A stretch of 64,000 nucleotides of DNA from RPQJ01 sp963744735 (GCA_963744735.1 CAVUVH010000001.1:310001-374000); one strand, 5' to 3'. Shown: positions 49,970-59,682, numbered from the stretch's first letter. The notes: a model not told the origin generated them from the sequence alone. Program-made: numbers and translations.

Positions 49970-50585
49970 TCAGGCGCCCGCCCAGCAATGCTCGATGAAC
50001 GGGCGCAGCTTCTTGCGGCACTGCGACAGGTATTCGCGGGTCGCCGCTGCGCTGCGCCCGAGCACGTCGGCGACCTGCGCGATGTCCATGCGGTCGGTGG
50101 CGAGCCAGGAGAGGCACTGCGCCCGCTCGGGATACCGGCGTGCGAACTCACCGAAGCCGGTCTGGACACAGTCCGAGACTGATTCCAGCTCGACGTGCTG
50201 CAGGGGATTGGCGTCCTCCTGCACCGGCACGTCGTCGCCTTCGAGTCCGTCGATGTCGGTCGTCGGTCGCGACGCGGAGCGCCGGCGCGGCATCGAGTGC
50301 CACGTTGCGCGCGACGGTCCAGAGCCAGGCGGCGAATTGCGCGCCCTCGCCGCGGAATTCGCCGGCCGAGCGCAGGATGCGCACGAAGGTCTCCTGGGTG
50401 TAGTCCTCGGCCTGGTCGGGCGTGGCCCGGCGATTGACGAAGTAGCGGCGCAAGCGGCCGGCAAACGCGGCGTAAAGTCGCTCGACCGCCCGGCGCCTGC
50501 TCGCGTCGTCGCCGCGCAGCCCGGCGACGATCGTCGGGTCGAGGAGCACGGCAGCCTCGTCAGGTCCGTTGGAGGGGTCGGTCAA
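49970..50585 (-). CDS. ECF-type RNA polymerase sigma factor (one frameshift)
   Basis: About 204 residues after removing one base near 50265. Region 2: RAVERLYAAFAGRLRRYFVNRR, DQAEDYTQETFVRILRSAGEF and AQFAAWLWTVARNVALDA. Region 4 helix-turn-helix: MDIAQVADVLGRSAAATREYLSQCRKKLRPFIEHC. No extra domains, so it is a classical extracytoplasmic-function sigma factor. The likely start is a TTG at 50585; GTG or another start a few codons later cannot be excluded. Stop lies 73 bases before the caspase gene, so it heads the five-gene leftward operon. Divergent from the first PPC-like gene, whose promoter region it shares. Confidence 0.83.
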
Positions 50586-50809
50586 AGGTGTCGCCCTGCA
50601 TGGCCCAGTACGGCTGGGCGCGTGTTCTGGCCCGGAGCATGACAAGACTGGCGGCCAACGTCGACTGTTGCCGCTTGCGACCCGAGGGATGCATTGGATA
50701 CGCTCGCACGCTCCTGACGTTGAGCGGCGGCGATCGTCCAAGCGATTGCAGCCGATTGGCTGCACGAGCGAATAACCATACAAACCGTCCCGTAAGGAGC
50801 ACCCTGCTT

Positions 50810-51520
50810 ATGTCGAATTACATCCCGGTCCGCCGCATCAGTGTCGCTGTTGCCGCCGTCCTGGCGATCGCAACGAGCGTCGCCATGGCTGCGGACGCGC
50901 CCAAGGGCCCGAATGCCGGCGCCAAGGCGACATCGTCCGAAGCCGCCGCCGCCGTCGAGACCCTGGCGCTGGCCGACAGCCTGGCGGTGTACGGCATCCA
51001 GAACAGCGATCCCGTGGCGCTGATCCAGGCCGCCAAGATGAAGAAGTCGGCGCCGGCCAAGGCGCTCGATGCCGCCAAGAAGACCGAAGGCAGCGGCACC
51101 AAGGGCGACGCCAAGACCAGTGGCTACGACCTGAGCGCCGACGCGCTGCTGGCGCGCGCCGAGACCATGGCCGCCGGCAACGCCACGCTGCAGGGCCTGG
51201 TCAACGACGCCAAGACGACCAAGTCGCGCGGCGCCGTGCGCGGCCCGACCGTGCACTCCGACACCGTGCTCGCCGGCAACACGGACAGCTACGTCCTCGC
51301 CTTCCGCGGCGGCGAGCAGGCCGCAGTGCTGGTGAGCGGCGATGGCGACACCGACCTCGACCTGTACATCACGGACGAGAACGGCAACGCCATCTGCTCC
51401 GACACCGACTCGAGCGACACGATGCTGTGCCGCTGGACGCCGTCCTGGACCGGCAACTTCGGCGTCCACGTCCGCAACCTCGGCCGCGTGTACAACAACT
51501 ACAAGCTGGCCGTGAACTGA
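50810..51520 (+). CDS. exported PPC-like domain protein, paralogue 1
   Basis: 236 residues. Signal peptide (ISVAVAAVLAIATSVAMA). A helical, alanine-rich first half (VETLALADSLAVYGIQNSDPVALIQAAKMKK) is followed by a C-terminal beta-sandwich (about 150-236) with DSYVLAFRGGEQAAVLVSG, DTDLDLYITDENGNAICSD and WTGNFGVHVRN. The last part has the DLDLYVxD pattern of bacterial pre-peptidase C-terminal (PPC) domains. A good ribosome-binding site (TAAGGAG) precedes ATG 50810. It is divergent from the sigma gene and has a paralogue at 53944-54668. It ends at a terminator. Possibly a target or effector of the protease system; role unknown. Confidence 0.75.
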   Translation: MSNYIPVRRISVAVAAVLAIATSVAMAADAPKGPNAGAKATSSEAAAAVETLALADSLAVYGIQNSDPVALIQAAKMKKSAPAKALDAAKKTEGSGTKGDAKTSGYDLSADALLARAETMAAGNATLQGLVNDAKTTKSRGAVRGPTVHSDTVLAGNTDSYVLAFRGGEQAAVLVSGDGDTDLDLYITDENGNAICSDTDSSDTMLCRWTPSWTGNFGVHVRNLGRVYNNYKLAVN

Positions 51521-51577
51521 CGCGAGCGCCGCGCCGTCGCCGGACATCGCCGGCTGGCGCGGACGACGCAACCAAGG

Positions 51578-51605
51578 AGGGCGGGCCATCCCGCCCTTCT
51601 TTTTT
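51578..51605 (+). terminator. rho-independent terminator of the PPC-like gene
   Basis: Stem AGGGCGGG / CCCGCCCT with a CCAT loop, then CTTCTTTTTT. It lies about 58 bases after the stop. Confidence 0.85.
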
Positions 51606-51642
51606 CCTGACGCGGCACGAATTGCACCGTCCAACCAGGGCC

Positions 51643-52146
51643 ATGCGACAGATCGCCATCACCCGCAAGAAGCTCCGCGGCATCCCGCGCCGGCTGCGCG
51701 CGCTCGATCGCTGGGCCGACAGCTTCGCCGGGTTCGTCCGGCCACGTTCCGACCAGGGTGAGCGCTTCTGCAACGCCAGGATTCCCGTGCACATCGACCT
51801 GGTCGAGGGCCGGCAGACCAACCGACGCATCCAGGCGCAGTGTGTCGCAGCCATGTTGCGCGCGGCCTCGCACATGTCGCGCGCGGCCGGTGTCGTGCGT
51901 CCCGACTACTATCGAGTCGCCTGCGTGTTCAACTGGCCGCGGCTGCACGAGAGCGAGGTCACGGTGTTCTATGACGCCGGGTACTACGCGGGCTTCATGC
52001 ACGATCGCAACGCACTGGCGCCGCGCTCGCTGGCCGGATCGCTCGGCCTGGCCCTGCCGGAGGGATTCGTCGAATCGGGCTGCGACATCACGCAGCCCGA
52101 GGATGTGCGGACGGTCGAACTCTGGTGCATTGGCGAGAGGATCTAG
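51643..52146 (+). CDS. DUF3916 domain protein
   Basis: 167 residues. After a basic N-terminus (RKKLRGIPRRLRALDRWADSF), the region IPVHIDLVEGRQTNRRIQAQ, VVRPDYYRVACVFNWPRLHESEVTVFY and YAGFMHDRN, ending TVELWCIGERI, resembles DUF3916, a family of unknown function. No signal peptide. The next gene begins two bases after its stop, so the two are co-translated. It lies between the two PPC-like genes. The pairing with a small unknown gene is reminiscent of toxin-immunity or two-subunit units, but there is no direct evidence. Confidence 0.7.
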   Translation: MRQIAITRKKLRGIPRRLRALDRWADSFAGFVRPRSDQGERFCNARIPVHIDLVEGRQTNRRIQAQCVAAMLRAASHMSRAAGVVRPDYYRVACVFNWPRLHESEVTVFYDAGYYAGFMHDRNALAPRSLAGSLGLALPEGFVESGCDITQPEDVRTVELWCIGERI

Positions 52147-52148
52147 CG

Positions 52149-52505
52149 ATGCGGACGAAGCAGGGCGCAGCGCCTGAACTGGACCGTGCACTGTGGTTCG
52201 AGCACCTCGGCTGCAGTGGGCGCCACTACCTGATGGGCAATCCGCACACGGTGCCCGGCCGCATGCTCGCGTGGTGCCCACGGGAAGAACGCAGCCTGTT
52301 CGTTTCGCGCGCCGACATCGGGCGCAGGTCGCAGGCTGCCCGGTACTGGATCGACGGATTCCTGCACGGCAACGAGCCGGAACCGCCGCCGGGCCCGGAC
52401 GGTCCGCCGGAATTCGGCTCGCCCGGTTACCGGCGCTGGCAGCTCGACGTGGCGCAGTTCCACGCGAGCGGCACCTGGCCGGCGCGCCGCCGCCGGAAGC
52501 AATGA
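52149..52505 (+). CDS. hypothetical protein next to DUF3916 gene
   Basis: 118 residues from ATG 52149, two bases after the DUF3916 stop. Contains LDRALWFEHLGCSGRHYLMGNPH, ARYWIDGFLHGNEPEPPPGPDGPP, and a C-terminal basic tail (GTWPARRRRKQ). No signal or membrane segment. Family not recognised; tryptophan- and histidine-rich. It ends 20 bases before the convergent LCAT-like gene. The tight spacing argues it is a real partner of the DUF3916 protein. Confidence 0.6.
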   Translation: MRTKQGAAPELDRALWFEHLGCSGRHYLMGNPHTVPGRMLAWCPREERSLFVSRADIGRRSQAARYWIDGFLHGNEPEPPPGPDGPPEFGSPGYRRWQLDVAQFHASGTWPARRRRKQ

Positions 52506-52525
52506 GCGGAACGACCGCGGTCTGA

Positions 52526-53993
52526 TCAGTTCCCGGCGCGCGACAGCAGCGCGTTCAGCAGGTTGTCCTGGAAGTTGATGTTGCTCGTCAGCTGGTCGTG
52601 GTCTTCGCAGAGGAAGAACGAGAACGCGATCGGGAAGCTGCCGCCGCCCTGCAGCGTCGGGTCGAGCGACTGCCGGCCCAGCAGCGACGGCTTCGTCACG
52701 CGTCCGTCGCCCGGCTCGAGCATCAGCAGGTCGTATTTCTCGCGGCTCTCGCGCGGATTGCGGATCGCCTCGGGCTCGAAACGCGCGACCATGCGATCGC
52801 CCTCCGGTTCCGCCAGCACGCGCGCCGGCGTAAGCGCGCAGTCGGCGCCGAACACGATGAGCCGGGTCGTGTTCTCCGGCTGCGGCAGGGCGAGGGCGCG
52901 CTGGAATCGCCCGGCCCGGACCAGCGAACGATCGAAGAAGGCCTGCAGGGCCTCCAGCCGGACCTGGCCGGTGGCGGCGTCCGGTGCGGCTGCCACCACT
53001 CGCGCCGCGACCAGCGGGTCGTACACTGACCACTCCAGCATGCGCCATGCGGCCGGGTCGAACACGTCGAGTTCCGGGCTCGACGGGTCATGCCGAGCGG
53101 CGCAACGGCCGTCCGTCGAGACCGATCAGCGGCTTGCGCATCATGTGCGGCAGCAGCTGATAGGCGCTCGCCATCGTGGCGAGCGTCTCCGGCGCCACGG
53201 TGCGCACGATCTTCTCGCCTTCGATGAAGCCGCGGATCGTGTTCGCCGAGCCGAGGCTCGGCGTGCCGAGCAGGATCAGGCGATTGACCTTCGCAGCGCC
53301 GTGCATCGGCACCTGCTTGACGTCGTGGTCGAGCACGTCCTCGGTGCCGAAGCGCACGTAGTACCGGGAAACGAGGCCGCCCATGCTGTGCGCGACGATG
53401 TCCACCTTGAGGTCCGGCCGACCGTAGTCACGGCGGATCTGCTCGATCAGCTCGTCGAGCTTGCGCGCCGTCTCGACGTTGTCGCGTCGCCAGTCGTAGG
53501 GCAGCACGTAGAGGTGCCGTTCGTAGGCATCCTTGACCGGCGTGCCGGCGACGGTGCGCTTGAAATCGCCGTAGTCCTCGAGTGTCTCGATGATGCGGTT
53601 GTAGAAATCGCGGCCTGCGGCGGTATCGGTGATGTCGAAGGCTTCGAGCGGATTCGGCCGCGGCATCAGCGTCTGCGGGTCGATGTCGAGCGCGAGGTTG
53701 GCGAAGGTGTTCGACACGAGGTTCATGGTCGAGCCCGGCCAGGCGACTTCGCCGGTGCGCGTGTCGCGCAGCTTCGATCCCATGATGCCGGGGATCACGA
53801 TCAACGGCGGCTGCTCGACCGCCAGGTTCGAGCCGCGATAGAGGCGATGCAGGTCGGGCCGCGTGTCGGCGCCCGAGCAGGCGGCGAGGCCGGCCGCCGC
53901 GACGCAGGTCAGCGCCAGCGCCGCCAGGCCGCGGGCCCGGCGGTCAGAGCTGCGCTTGCTTTTCAGGGGCGACGAAATTCGCGGTGAGGACAT
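52526..53993 (-). CDS. lecithin:cholesterol acyltransferase-like lipoprotein (one frameshift)
   Basis: About 488 residues after one base is removed near 53095. Lipoprotein signal with lipobox LAAC (residues about 36-39). Alpha/beta hydrolase fold of the LCAT/PDAT group: PLIVIPGIMGSKLRD near the N-terminus, YVLPYDWRRD, and the nucleophile motif IVAHSMGGLVSRYY (GxSxG variant HSMGG). The C-terminal half reads QPENTTRLIVFGADCALTPARV and FPIAFSFFLCEDHDQLTSN. A surface or periplasmic lipase/acyltransferase is likely. The start at 53993 overlaps the upstream PPC-like gene by 50 bases, so they are co-transcribed. Confidence 0.83.
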
Positions 53994-54668
53994 ACTCGAC
54001 CTCCTGGTCGTTCTTGTTGCGCACGTCCACCAGGAACGAGCCCGTCCACCGCGGCCGCCAGCGGCACTGCGCCTCGCTGCCGGCGTTCTCGTCGGAACAG
54101 ACCAGGTTGTTGTACTCGTCGTAGACGTAGAGATCGAGGTCGGCGGCTGCCGGGCTGCGCACGTAGATGACGGCCGGCGTCTCGCCGAGGAACACGAGGT
54201 CGGCGCGGTCGGCCGCCTGGCTGCCGATGAGCTTGCTCAGCGCGAGAGGCCGGCGCCCACCAGCGGCAGGTCGCGGCTCTTGTAGGTGCGTGCGTCGGCA
54301 ATCAGTGCGCGCACCGCCGCGTTGTCGGGGGCGAGTTGCCCGGCGCGCTCCAGCAATCCCTCGAACGTATGGCCGCTGCCGCTGGTCGCGCCGGCCTCGA
54401 GGCCCTTGCGGATCTTGGCTGCCTGCACGAGCGCTACCGGATCTCCTGCCTTCAGGCCATACGCCGCCAGGCGGTCGGACAGCGCCAGCCGCTCGACCGC
54501 CGACAGCGCCGGTGACTGGCCCGCGTCGAGCTTGGCCTCCGGATCGACGTTCGGACCCTGGCGTGGATCGGCGCCGGGCGAGGCGGCCGGCAGAAATGCG
54601 ATGATGGCGGCCGTTGCAATTGCAGCGAGCCGGCGAATGCTTCGATGTCGTGGCGTCTGACGTAGCAT
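53944..54668 (-). CDS. exported PPC-like domain protein, paralogue 2 (one frameshift)
   Basis: About 241 residues after one indel near 54240. Same layout as the protein at 50810: signal peptide (LAAIATAAIIAFLPAASPGA), helical half (VERLALSDRLAAYGLKAGDPVALVQAAKIRK), then beta-sandwich with DLDLYVYDEYNNLVCSDENAG and WTGSFLVDVRN. The two share long runs of alignable sequence, so they are duplicates. GGGAG precedes the ATG. Same strand as the LCAT-like gene, with which it overlaps. Confidence 0.75.
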
Positions 54669-54819
54669 GAGATCTCCCTGGAATGGAAGTTAACGCAAAC
54701 GGGCGGTTCCGCACAGCGCCGCGTGCCTGCTGCGTGGACGCAGTCGGGTCGCCGACGTCAGGCAGGACTCCGCCCTCGCACCGCCCTGACGCCCCGCACT
54801 GTCGATCGTCCAATCACGC

Positions 54820-55712
54820 ATGAACACTCGCCTGCGCATCGCCGCCCTCGGGGTCACGCTCGCTGTCGCCACGGCCTGCCAGCGGACTCCGTCACCGCCT
54901 GTGGTGCCACGACCACCGGCCGAGGTCGCGGCGGCGGTGAGTGAAGACCTCGCCCAGTACGACCCATCGCTTGCAGCGATGGAGACGGTGGCCGGACGGC
55001 GCGGCCCGGGCCGTGAACGTCTCGCCGGACGGCATCGCCGACTGGGTGATCGACTTCGAAGCCTTCGGCTTTCCCGCCTGGTGTGGCACCGGCGGCTGCC
55101 GGCGGCAACTGTGGGTGAGCCACGAGGGTAGTCATGTGCTGGCCTTCGACGCGCAGGCACTCGAATTCGCGCTGCGCCCCGCTGCCGGGCCGCCCGTCAT
55201 CGACGTGGAACTGCACGGCGTCTATTGCAACGGCACCGGCGCCGATCCCTGCCCACGGGCTTTCATGTGGAACGCGGCAACCGGCCGGCTCGACGAGACG
55301 GCCAATCGCGCAGGCGGCACGCTGCTGAACGGATCGTTGTTCCAGCCGGTGCCGGTCGACGAAGCGGCCCTGCCGCCGCCAGTTGCTGCAGCCCGGGAAT
55401 CCGCTCGACAGGCCTGCGTTGCAGCCGGTGGCCGCTACGAGGAATTCGACACGTCGGTCGCCTCGGTGCCGGACCTCGATGGGGACGGCGCAGCGGGACT
55501 GGATCGTCGACGGTTCGCTCACCCAGTGCGAGACCGACACAGGAATCGCACCCGCGGCACCCATGCGCGTATTCCTGAGTGGCAACGGTGAGATGCGCGA
55601 GGCGGCACCGCTTCCCTCGGACGAGTACGACATCGACGTGGGCTCGCGACCCGCGAAGCTGCTGCCGCGGGCGGGGGAAGGTGAAGCGATGTTGCCCGAA
55701 GGTCCACGATGA
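54820..55712 (+). CDS. hypothetical lipoprotein (frameshifted)
   Basis: About 297 residues over two frame changes (near 54990 and 55490). Lipobox ATAC at the N-terminus (MNTRLRIAALGVTLAVATAC). Mature part has an all-beta look with paired cysteines: FGFPAWCGTGGCRRQLWVSH, DVELHGVYCNGTGADPCPRAF, and DWIVDGSLTQCETDTG, and an aspartate-rich DLDGDGA stretch. I do not recognise the family. It lies divergent from the second PPC-like gene. Confidence 0.6.
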
Positions 55713-55772
55713 GGGCGACACACATCGACCACGCCGTCACCGTGTGCGAGTTGTGGCAGGATGCTGGGAGCG

Positions 55773-58095
55773 ATGTCCGGCCCCATAGTCCTGTACCTGC
55801 TGGTCGTGATCGGTTGCGGTGTTGCAGCGATGCCGACCTGCCGGCTCGCCTTCGGCGACGTGCGCCGGATACCGCTGGTGTCGGTAAGCATGACCTTTGG
55901 CGCGCCGTTGGCGCTGCTGCTGTTCTCGCTCATCGCGCGCATGATTCCGACGTACACGGTGGCGGTGCCCGTGACGCTGCTGTTGATGGCCGGGCTTTGG
56001 GCGTGGGGTCGATCGCAATGCAGCCGCGTGGCTGCGGGCCGGACGGATGCTGACACCATCGCCTGGGACGTGCGGGCCGACGTCCTCCTGCTCGGGACGT
56101 ATGCCGTGGTCCTTGCCCTGCTCGTATACCTGCGCGCGGGGTGGCCGTCGCTCTTCTGGGTACACGACTACGCGCACGTAGGGTCCGAGAAGCTGTTCAA
56201 TTTCTCGCTGATCCAGTCCTTCCTGTTCGGCGAGGGCTTCCCGCCCGAGAACCTCTGGCTGGCCGGCGAGCCGATCGACTACTACGTACTCCTGCAAGCG
56301 CTGCCCGGGCTCGTCGCGTGGGCGTGGCGGCTGCTGACCGGCGATCCGACGGCCGGCAGCGGACTGTTCGTCTTTTCCGACGCATTCCTGCTGCTGCTGG
56401 GCAGCTTTGCCCTGAGCGCATGGTCATGCGCGCTGCTTGCATCCGGCGACAATCGCCTGTCGCAGCGGCAGTAGGGTCGTTGGGATCGGGCTCGGTATCG
56501 GTGTACTGCTGTCGGTTCACGCCAAGGCCGTGTCCCTCGTGCTCGGTGCGCTGTTCGGCGGCACCGACCTCGGCTGGTGGGTGCTGGAGCGTGAAGTCGT
56601 CCCGTACACGTACTCCCAGTACCCGTTCTTCCTGCTGCTGCAGGGCGACCATCATGCATTCCAGCGCGTGTTTTTCCTGCAGGTGGCGCTGTATGGTGCC
56701 GTCGCTCTCTTGCTGTCCGCGACACGCCCACACTGGCCGCGGGTGCTGCTGGTGGGCGCTCTGGCGGCCGCCGTCCAACTGTCGCACAGCGGCAGCGTGC
56801 TGCTCGACCTGGTCGTATTCGGTAGCGCGGCCCTGGCCCTCGCGGGCGTCCGCTGGTGGCGGCGCGAGCGGAAGTTGCTGCACGCGCTCCTGACCAACCT
56901 CGGCGCGACCGCGGCAGTGGCCCTGGTGCTCTCGCTGCCCGCCGTGTGGCGCCACAACGCGCCCTCAATCCGCTGGCACTGGATCGATTCTGGCAGCGCG
57001 AGTCCGCTGCTCGAGTTCCTCGCGGCACAGGCCGGGCCACTGGTGTTTTTCGTGGCCGCCTGCGCGGCAGGACTGCTGTTCCTGCGCGCACGGGCACGCG
57101 CGGGCGAACGACTCAAGTTCGACCGCTGGGCCTGGCTGATGCTCGCGACTGCAGCAGTGATGTTCGCGCGTGGGGCGTCCGGGCGCCGCGGTCGCGATTG
57201 CCTGCGCGCTGCTTGTTCTCGTCCTGGCACCCGGTCGTTCACCCGCCGGCGAGGATCGTACGCCACTGGTGATCCTGGCGGCGGCGGTGTTCGTCGTGTG
57301 GCTGTTACCGGAATTCGTCGTGGGCGATTTCGCGCATCGGCAGGTCGTCGAGTGGAGGCGCTGGAATCTCACGATGCGCTTCTGGCTGGAGGGTCACTAC
57401 CTGATACCGTTCCTGGCGGTGACGGCGTTCGCACCCGCCCTGGGTGTCGCGCTCAACGATCGCAGGTACGTGCGCGCCCTGGCCGCCGCCGCCAGCGTCG
57501 TCGGTACGCTCTGGCTGACGACGCACGCCTATGCGCTCGCCGACCGCCTCGCACGTACGCCAGATAGGCAGGGCTCGATTCGGGCGCATTCCTGCAGCGT
57601 GAATATCCCTGCGACGCCGCCATCGTCGACCATCTGCAACGCGTGCCGCAGCAAGTGCGCATCGGCGAACTCTGCGGCACTGCCGAGTTCATTCCGCAGA
57701 TCCCGCTCGACTACGGCTGGGCGGGGCGGATCGCCGCCTTTTCTGGCCGGCCGGGTATCTGCGGCTGGAGCCGGCACGTGCGGCAGTTCTCGCCAAAGTT
57801 GCGCCACGGCGCCGCCGCCGGCACGCCGACCTGGCAGCACTTCCGGGAATACGAACTGAACCTGTTGCAGGCATACCTCGCAGCCCAGCAGCAGGGGACC
57901 GCCGTGCAGGCGCGCGCGTCCCTCGACGGCCTGGGTGTGACGCACGTGGTGCTGGGCGCGCAGGAAAAGAACCTGTTTCCCGGGCTGACCGCCGCGAACA
58001 TGGCGGCCGCGCTCGGGGGCACGGTGGAATTCACGGCGGGGCAGGGTTGTGCCGTGATTGCCCTTGGGGCTCCCCACGTAACCGAGCAGCCTTGA
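55773..58095 (+). CDS. DUF2298-type polytopic membrane protein (frameshifted)
   Basis: About 774 residues over three frame changes (near 56470, 57175 and 57590); an alternative ATG lies at 55761. The first two thirds are membrane helices. The conserved DUF2298 signature is clear: NLWLAGEPIDYYVLLQALPGL (about residues 160-180). A soluble C-terminal part (about 600 onward) has cysteines and GYGWAGRIAAFSGRPGICGW-like sequence. DUF2298 proteins may act as glycosyltransferases of the GT-C type, which is inferred. It is followed by GtrA and a GtrB-like glycosyltransferase, so a role in lipid-linked sugar transfer is plausible. Confidence 0.68.
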
Positions 58096-58133
58096 GCCTC
58101 CACGGGCGCCGCGCGGCGCGTGCGTACGGGCGT

Positions 58134-58514
58134 TCAGTCGGCGAACGTCCAGTGCCGGTTCGCGATGAAATTCCAGGCGAGGACCGCCATGGTCGCAACT
58201 GCCTGGGCGATGAGGTAGTACGCTCCTGCTCCGTACAGCAGCGCGACGATGCCCGTGTTGATGGCGGCTCCGGCGGTTGCGACCACGGCGAACCGGGGGA
58301 GTGCCGACCCGTGCGGCCGGTCACTGGCGAACACGAACCATCGGGCAAGCAGGTAGTTCACCAGTGCACCTGCGCAGAATCCGGCAAGCGCACCTGCGAC
58401 GATCGGCAAGTCGAGGACTTCGACCCAGAGTATGAGCGTGGCGTAGTGGAAAACCGTCCCGACCGCGCCGGCTCCGGCAAACTTGAGGAATTGAACGAGC
58501 GTCCCGTGCATCAT
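58134..58514 (-). CDS. GtrA family membrane protein
   Basis: 126 residues from the ATG at 58514 (MMHGTLVQFLKFAGAGAVGT). Four membrane helices with the GtrA pattern: QFLKFAGAGAVGTVFHYATL at the start and LAWNFIANRHWTFAD at the end (NxxxxRxxxF). GtrA proteins are thought to flip undecaprenyl-linked sugars. Starts are divergent from the GtrB-like gene 69 bases away. Earlier in-frame ATG codons lie in non-conserved sequence. Confidence 0.85.
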   Translation of the reverse strand: MMHGTLVQFLKFAGAGAVGTVFHYATLILWVEVLDLPIVAGALAGFCAGALVNYLLARWFVFASDRPHGSALPRFAVVATAGAAINTGIVALLYGAGAYYLIAQAVATMAVLAWNFIANRHWTFAD

Positions 58515-58582
58515 CGAGCCTTGGCGGCCGTTCGGCAGCGTGCCGGAAGCCGCCCGTCCCCCGGATCGAGCGAGGTCTGAAA

Positions 58583-59581
58583 ATGAACAGTGCAACCGTG
58601 CCCCCCGAGCGGCCTCGACCGCGGCGCGTCAGCATCGTCACGCCTTTCTATAACGAAGCCGGCATGGTCGCAATCTTCTTCGCCCGGCTCGGCGAAGTAT
58701 TGCGTCCGCTCAGCCGGGAGCTCGAGTTCGAGTTCGTGTGCGTGAACGACGGCAGCAGCGATGCAACGCTGGGCGAACTGCTGGCGGCACGGCCACCTTT
58801 CGGCAAGGTCCTCGTCGTCGACCTGTCGCGCAACTTCGGCAAGGAAGCAGCGCTGTCTGCGGGCATCGACTACGCGACCGGCGACGCGATCATTCCGATG
58901 GATGCCGATCTGCAGGATCCGCCGGAGCTGGTCCCCCGGATGATCGCCCGCTGGCTCGACGGTGTCCCGGTGGTGCTTGCGGTGCGCGAGAGCCGGGCCT
59001 CCGATGGATGGCTCAAGCGTTCGACATCGGCCGCGTTCTACGCGGTGCACAACCACCTTGCGGACACGCCCCTCCCGCCGAATGCGGGCGACTTCCGCCT
59101 GATCGACCGCACCGTGGCCGACGTGGTGCGTGCGTTGCCTGAGCGCCAGCGCTTCATGAAGGGCCTGCTGAGCTGGCCGGGTTTTCCGTCCGAGGTCCTT
59201 ACGTACACACGCCCGCCCCGTGCCCACGGCAAGACGAAATGGAACTACGCGAGGCTCATGAGTCTCGCGATGGAGGGCATCACCAGCTTCTCGACCGCGC
59301 CGCTGCGCGCCTCGACGGTGATCGGTGTCGTCTTCGCGTTCATCTCGATCATCTATGGTGGCGTCATCCTGGTCCGCACCCTGGTCTACGGCGTGGACAT
59401 GCCCGGCTATGCGTCCTTGTTCGTCGCCGTCGTCTTCATCGGGGGGGTGCAGCTGCTGAGCATCGGCATCCTCGGTGAGTATGTGGGCCGCATCTACATG
59501 GAATCGAAGGGGCGCCCGGTGTACGTGGTGCGCGCAGTCTCGGAACGCCCCGATGGCCCCGGGGCGTCGACGAGCCCCTGA
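58583..59581 (+). CDS. family 2 glycosyltransferase, GtrB/DPM1-like
   Basis: 332 residues. GT2 domain: VSIVTPFYNEAGMV at the N-terminus, the DxD-type region IPMDADLQDPPELVP (about 104-118), GDFRLIDR, RQRFMKGLLSWPGF and the RAHGKTKWNY motif, then two C-terminal membrane helices. Typical polyprenyl-phosphate sugar transferase that loads glucose or another sugar onto undecaprenyl phosphate for surface decoration. Partner of the divergent GtrA gene and the DUF2298 gene nearby. Intact. Confidence 0.92.
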   Translation: MNSATVPPERPRPRRVSIVTPFYNEAGMVAIFFARLGEVLRPLSRELEFEFVCVNDGSSDATLGELLAARPPFGKVLVVDLSRNFGKEAALSAGIDYATGDAIIPMDADLQDPPELVPRMIARWLDGVPVVLAVRESRASDGWLKRSTSAAFYAVHNHLADTPLPPNAGDFRLIDRTVADVVRALPERQRFMKGLLSWPGFPSEVLTYTRPPRAHGKTKWNYARLMSLAMEGITSFSTAPLRASTVIGVVFAFISIIYGGVILVRTLVYGVDMPGYASLFVAVVFIGGVQLLSIGILGEYVGRIYMESKGRPVYVVRAVSERPDGPGASTSP

Positions 59582-59641
59582 GCATGCACGCCGGATGAAC
59601 CAGACCGATACTTACTCTACCGGTCAGGTCAGGCCGGTGAT

Positions 59642-59670
59642 TTGCTGGCGGTCAGGAACCTGCATAGAAT
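59642..59670 (+). promoter_or_regulatory. sigma-70-type promoter of tRNA-Gly
   Basis: -35 TTGCTG (59642-59647), 17-base spacer, -10 TAGAAT (59665-59670), 12 bases before the tRNA 5' end. A strong match and position for a tRNA promoter. Confidence 0.7.
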
Positions 59671-59682
59671 CCGGATCGGCCA

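Noticed and set aside
45612..50182. Plus-strand open frames of up to 742 residues across the protease operon
   Set aside because: They are antisense shadows with arginine/histidine-rich composition. The minus-strand frames hold all domains.
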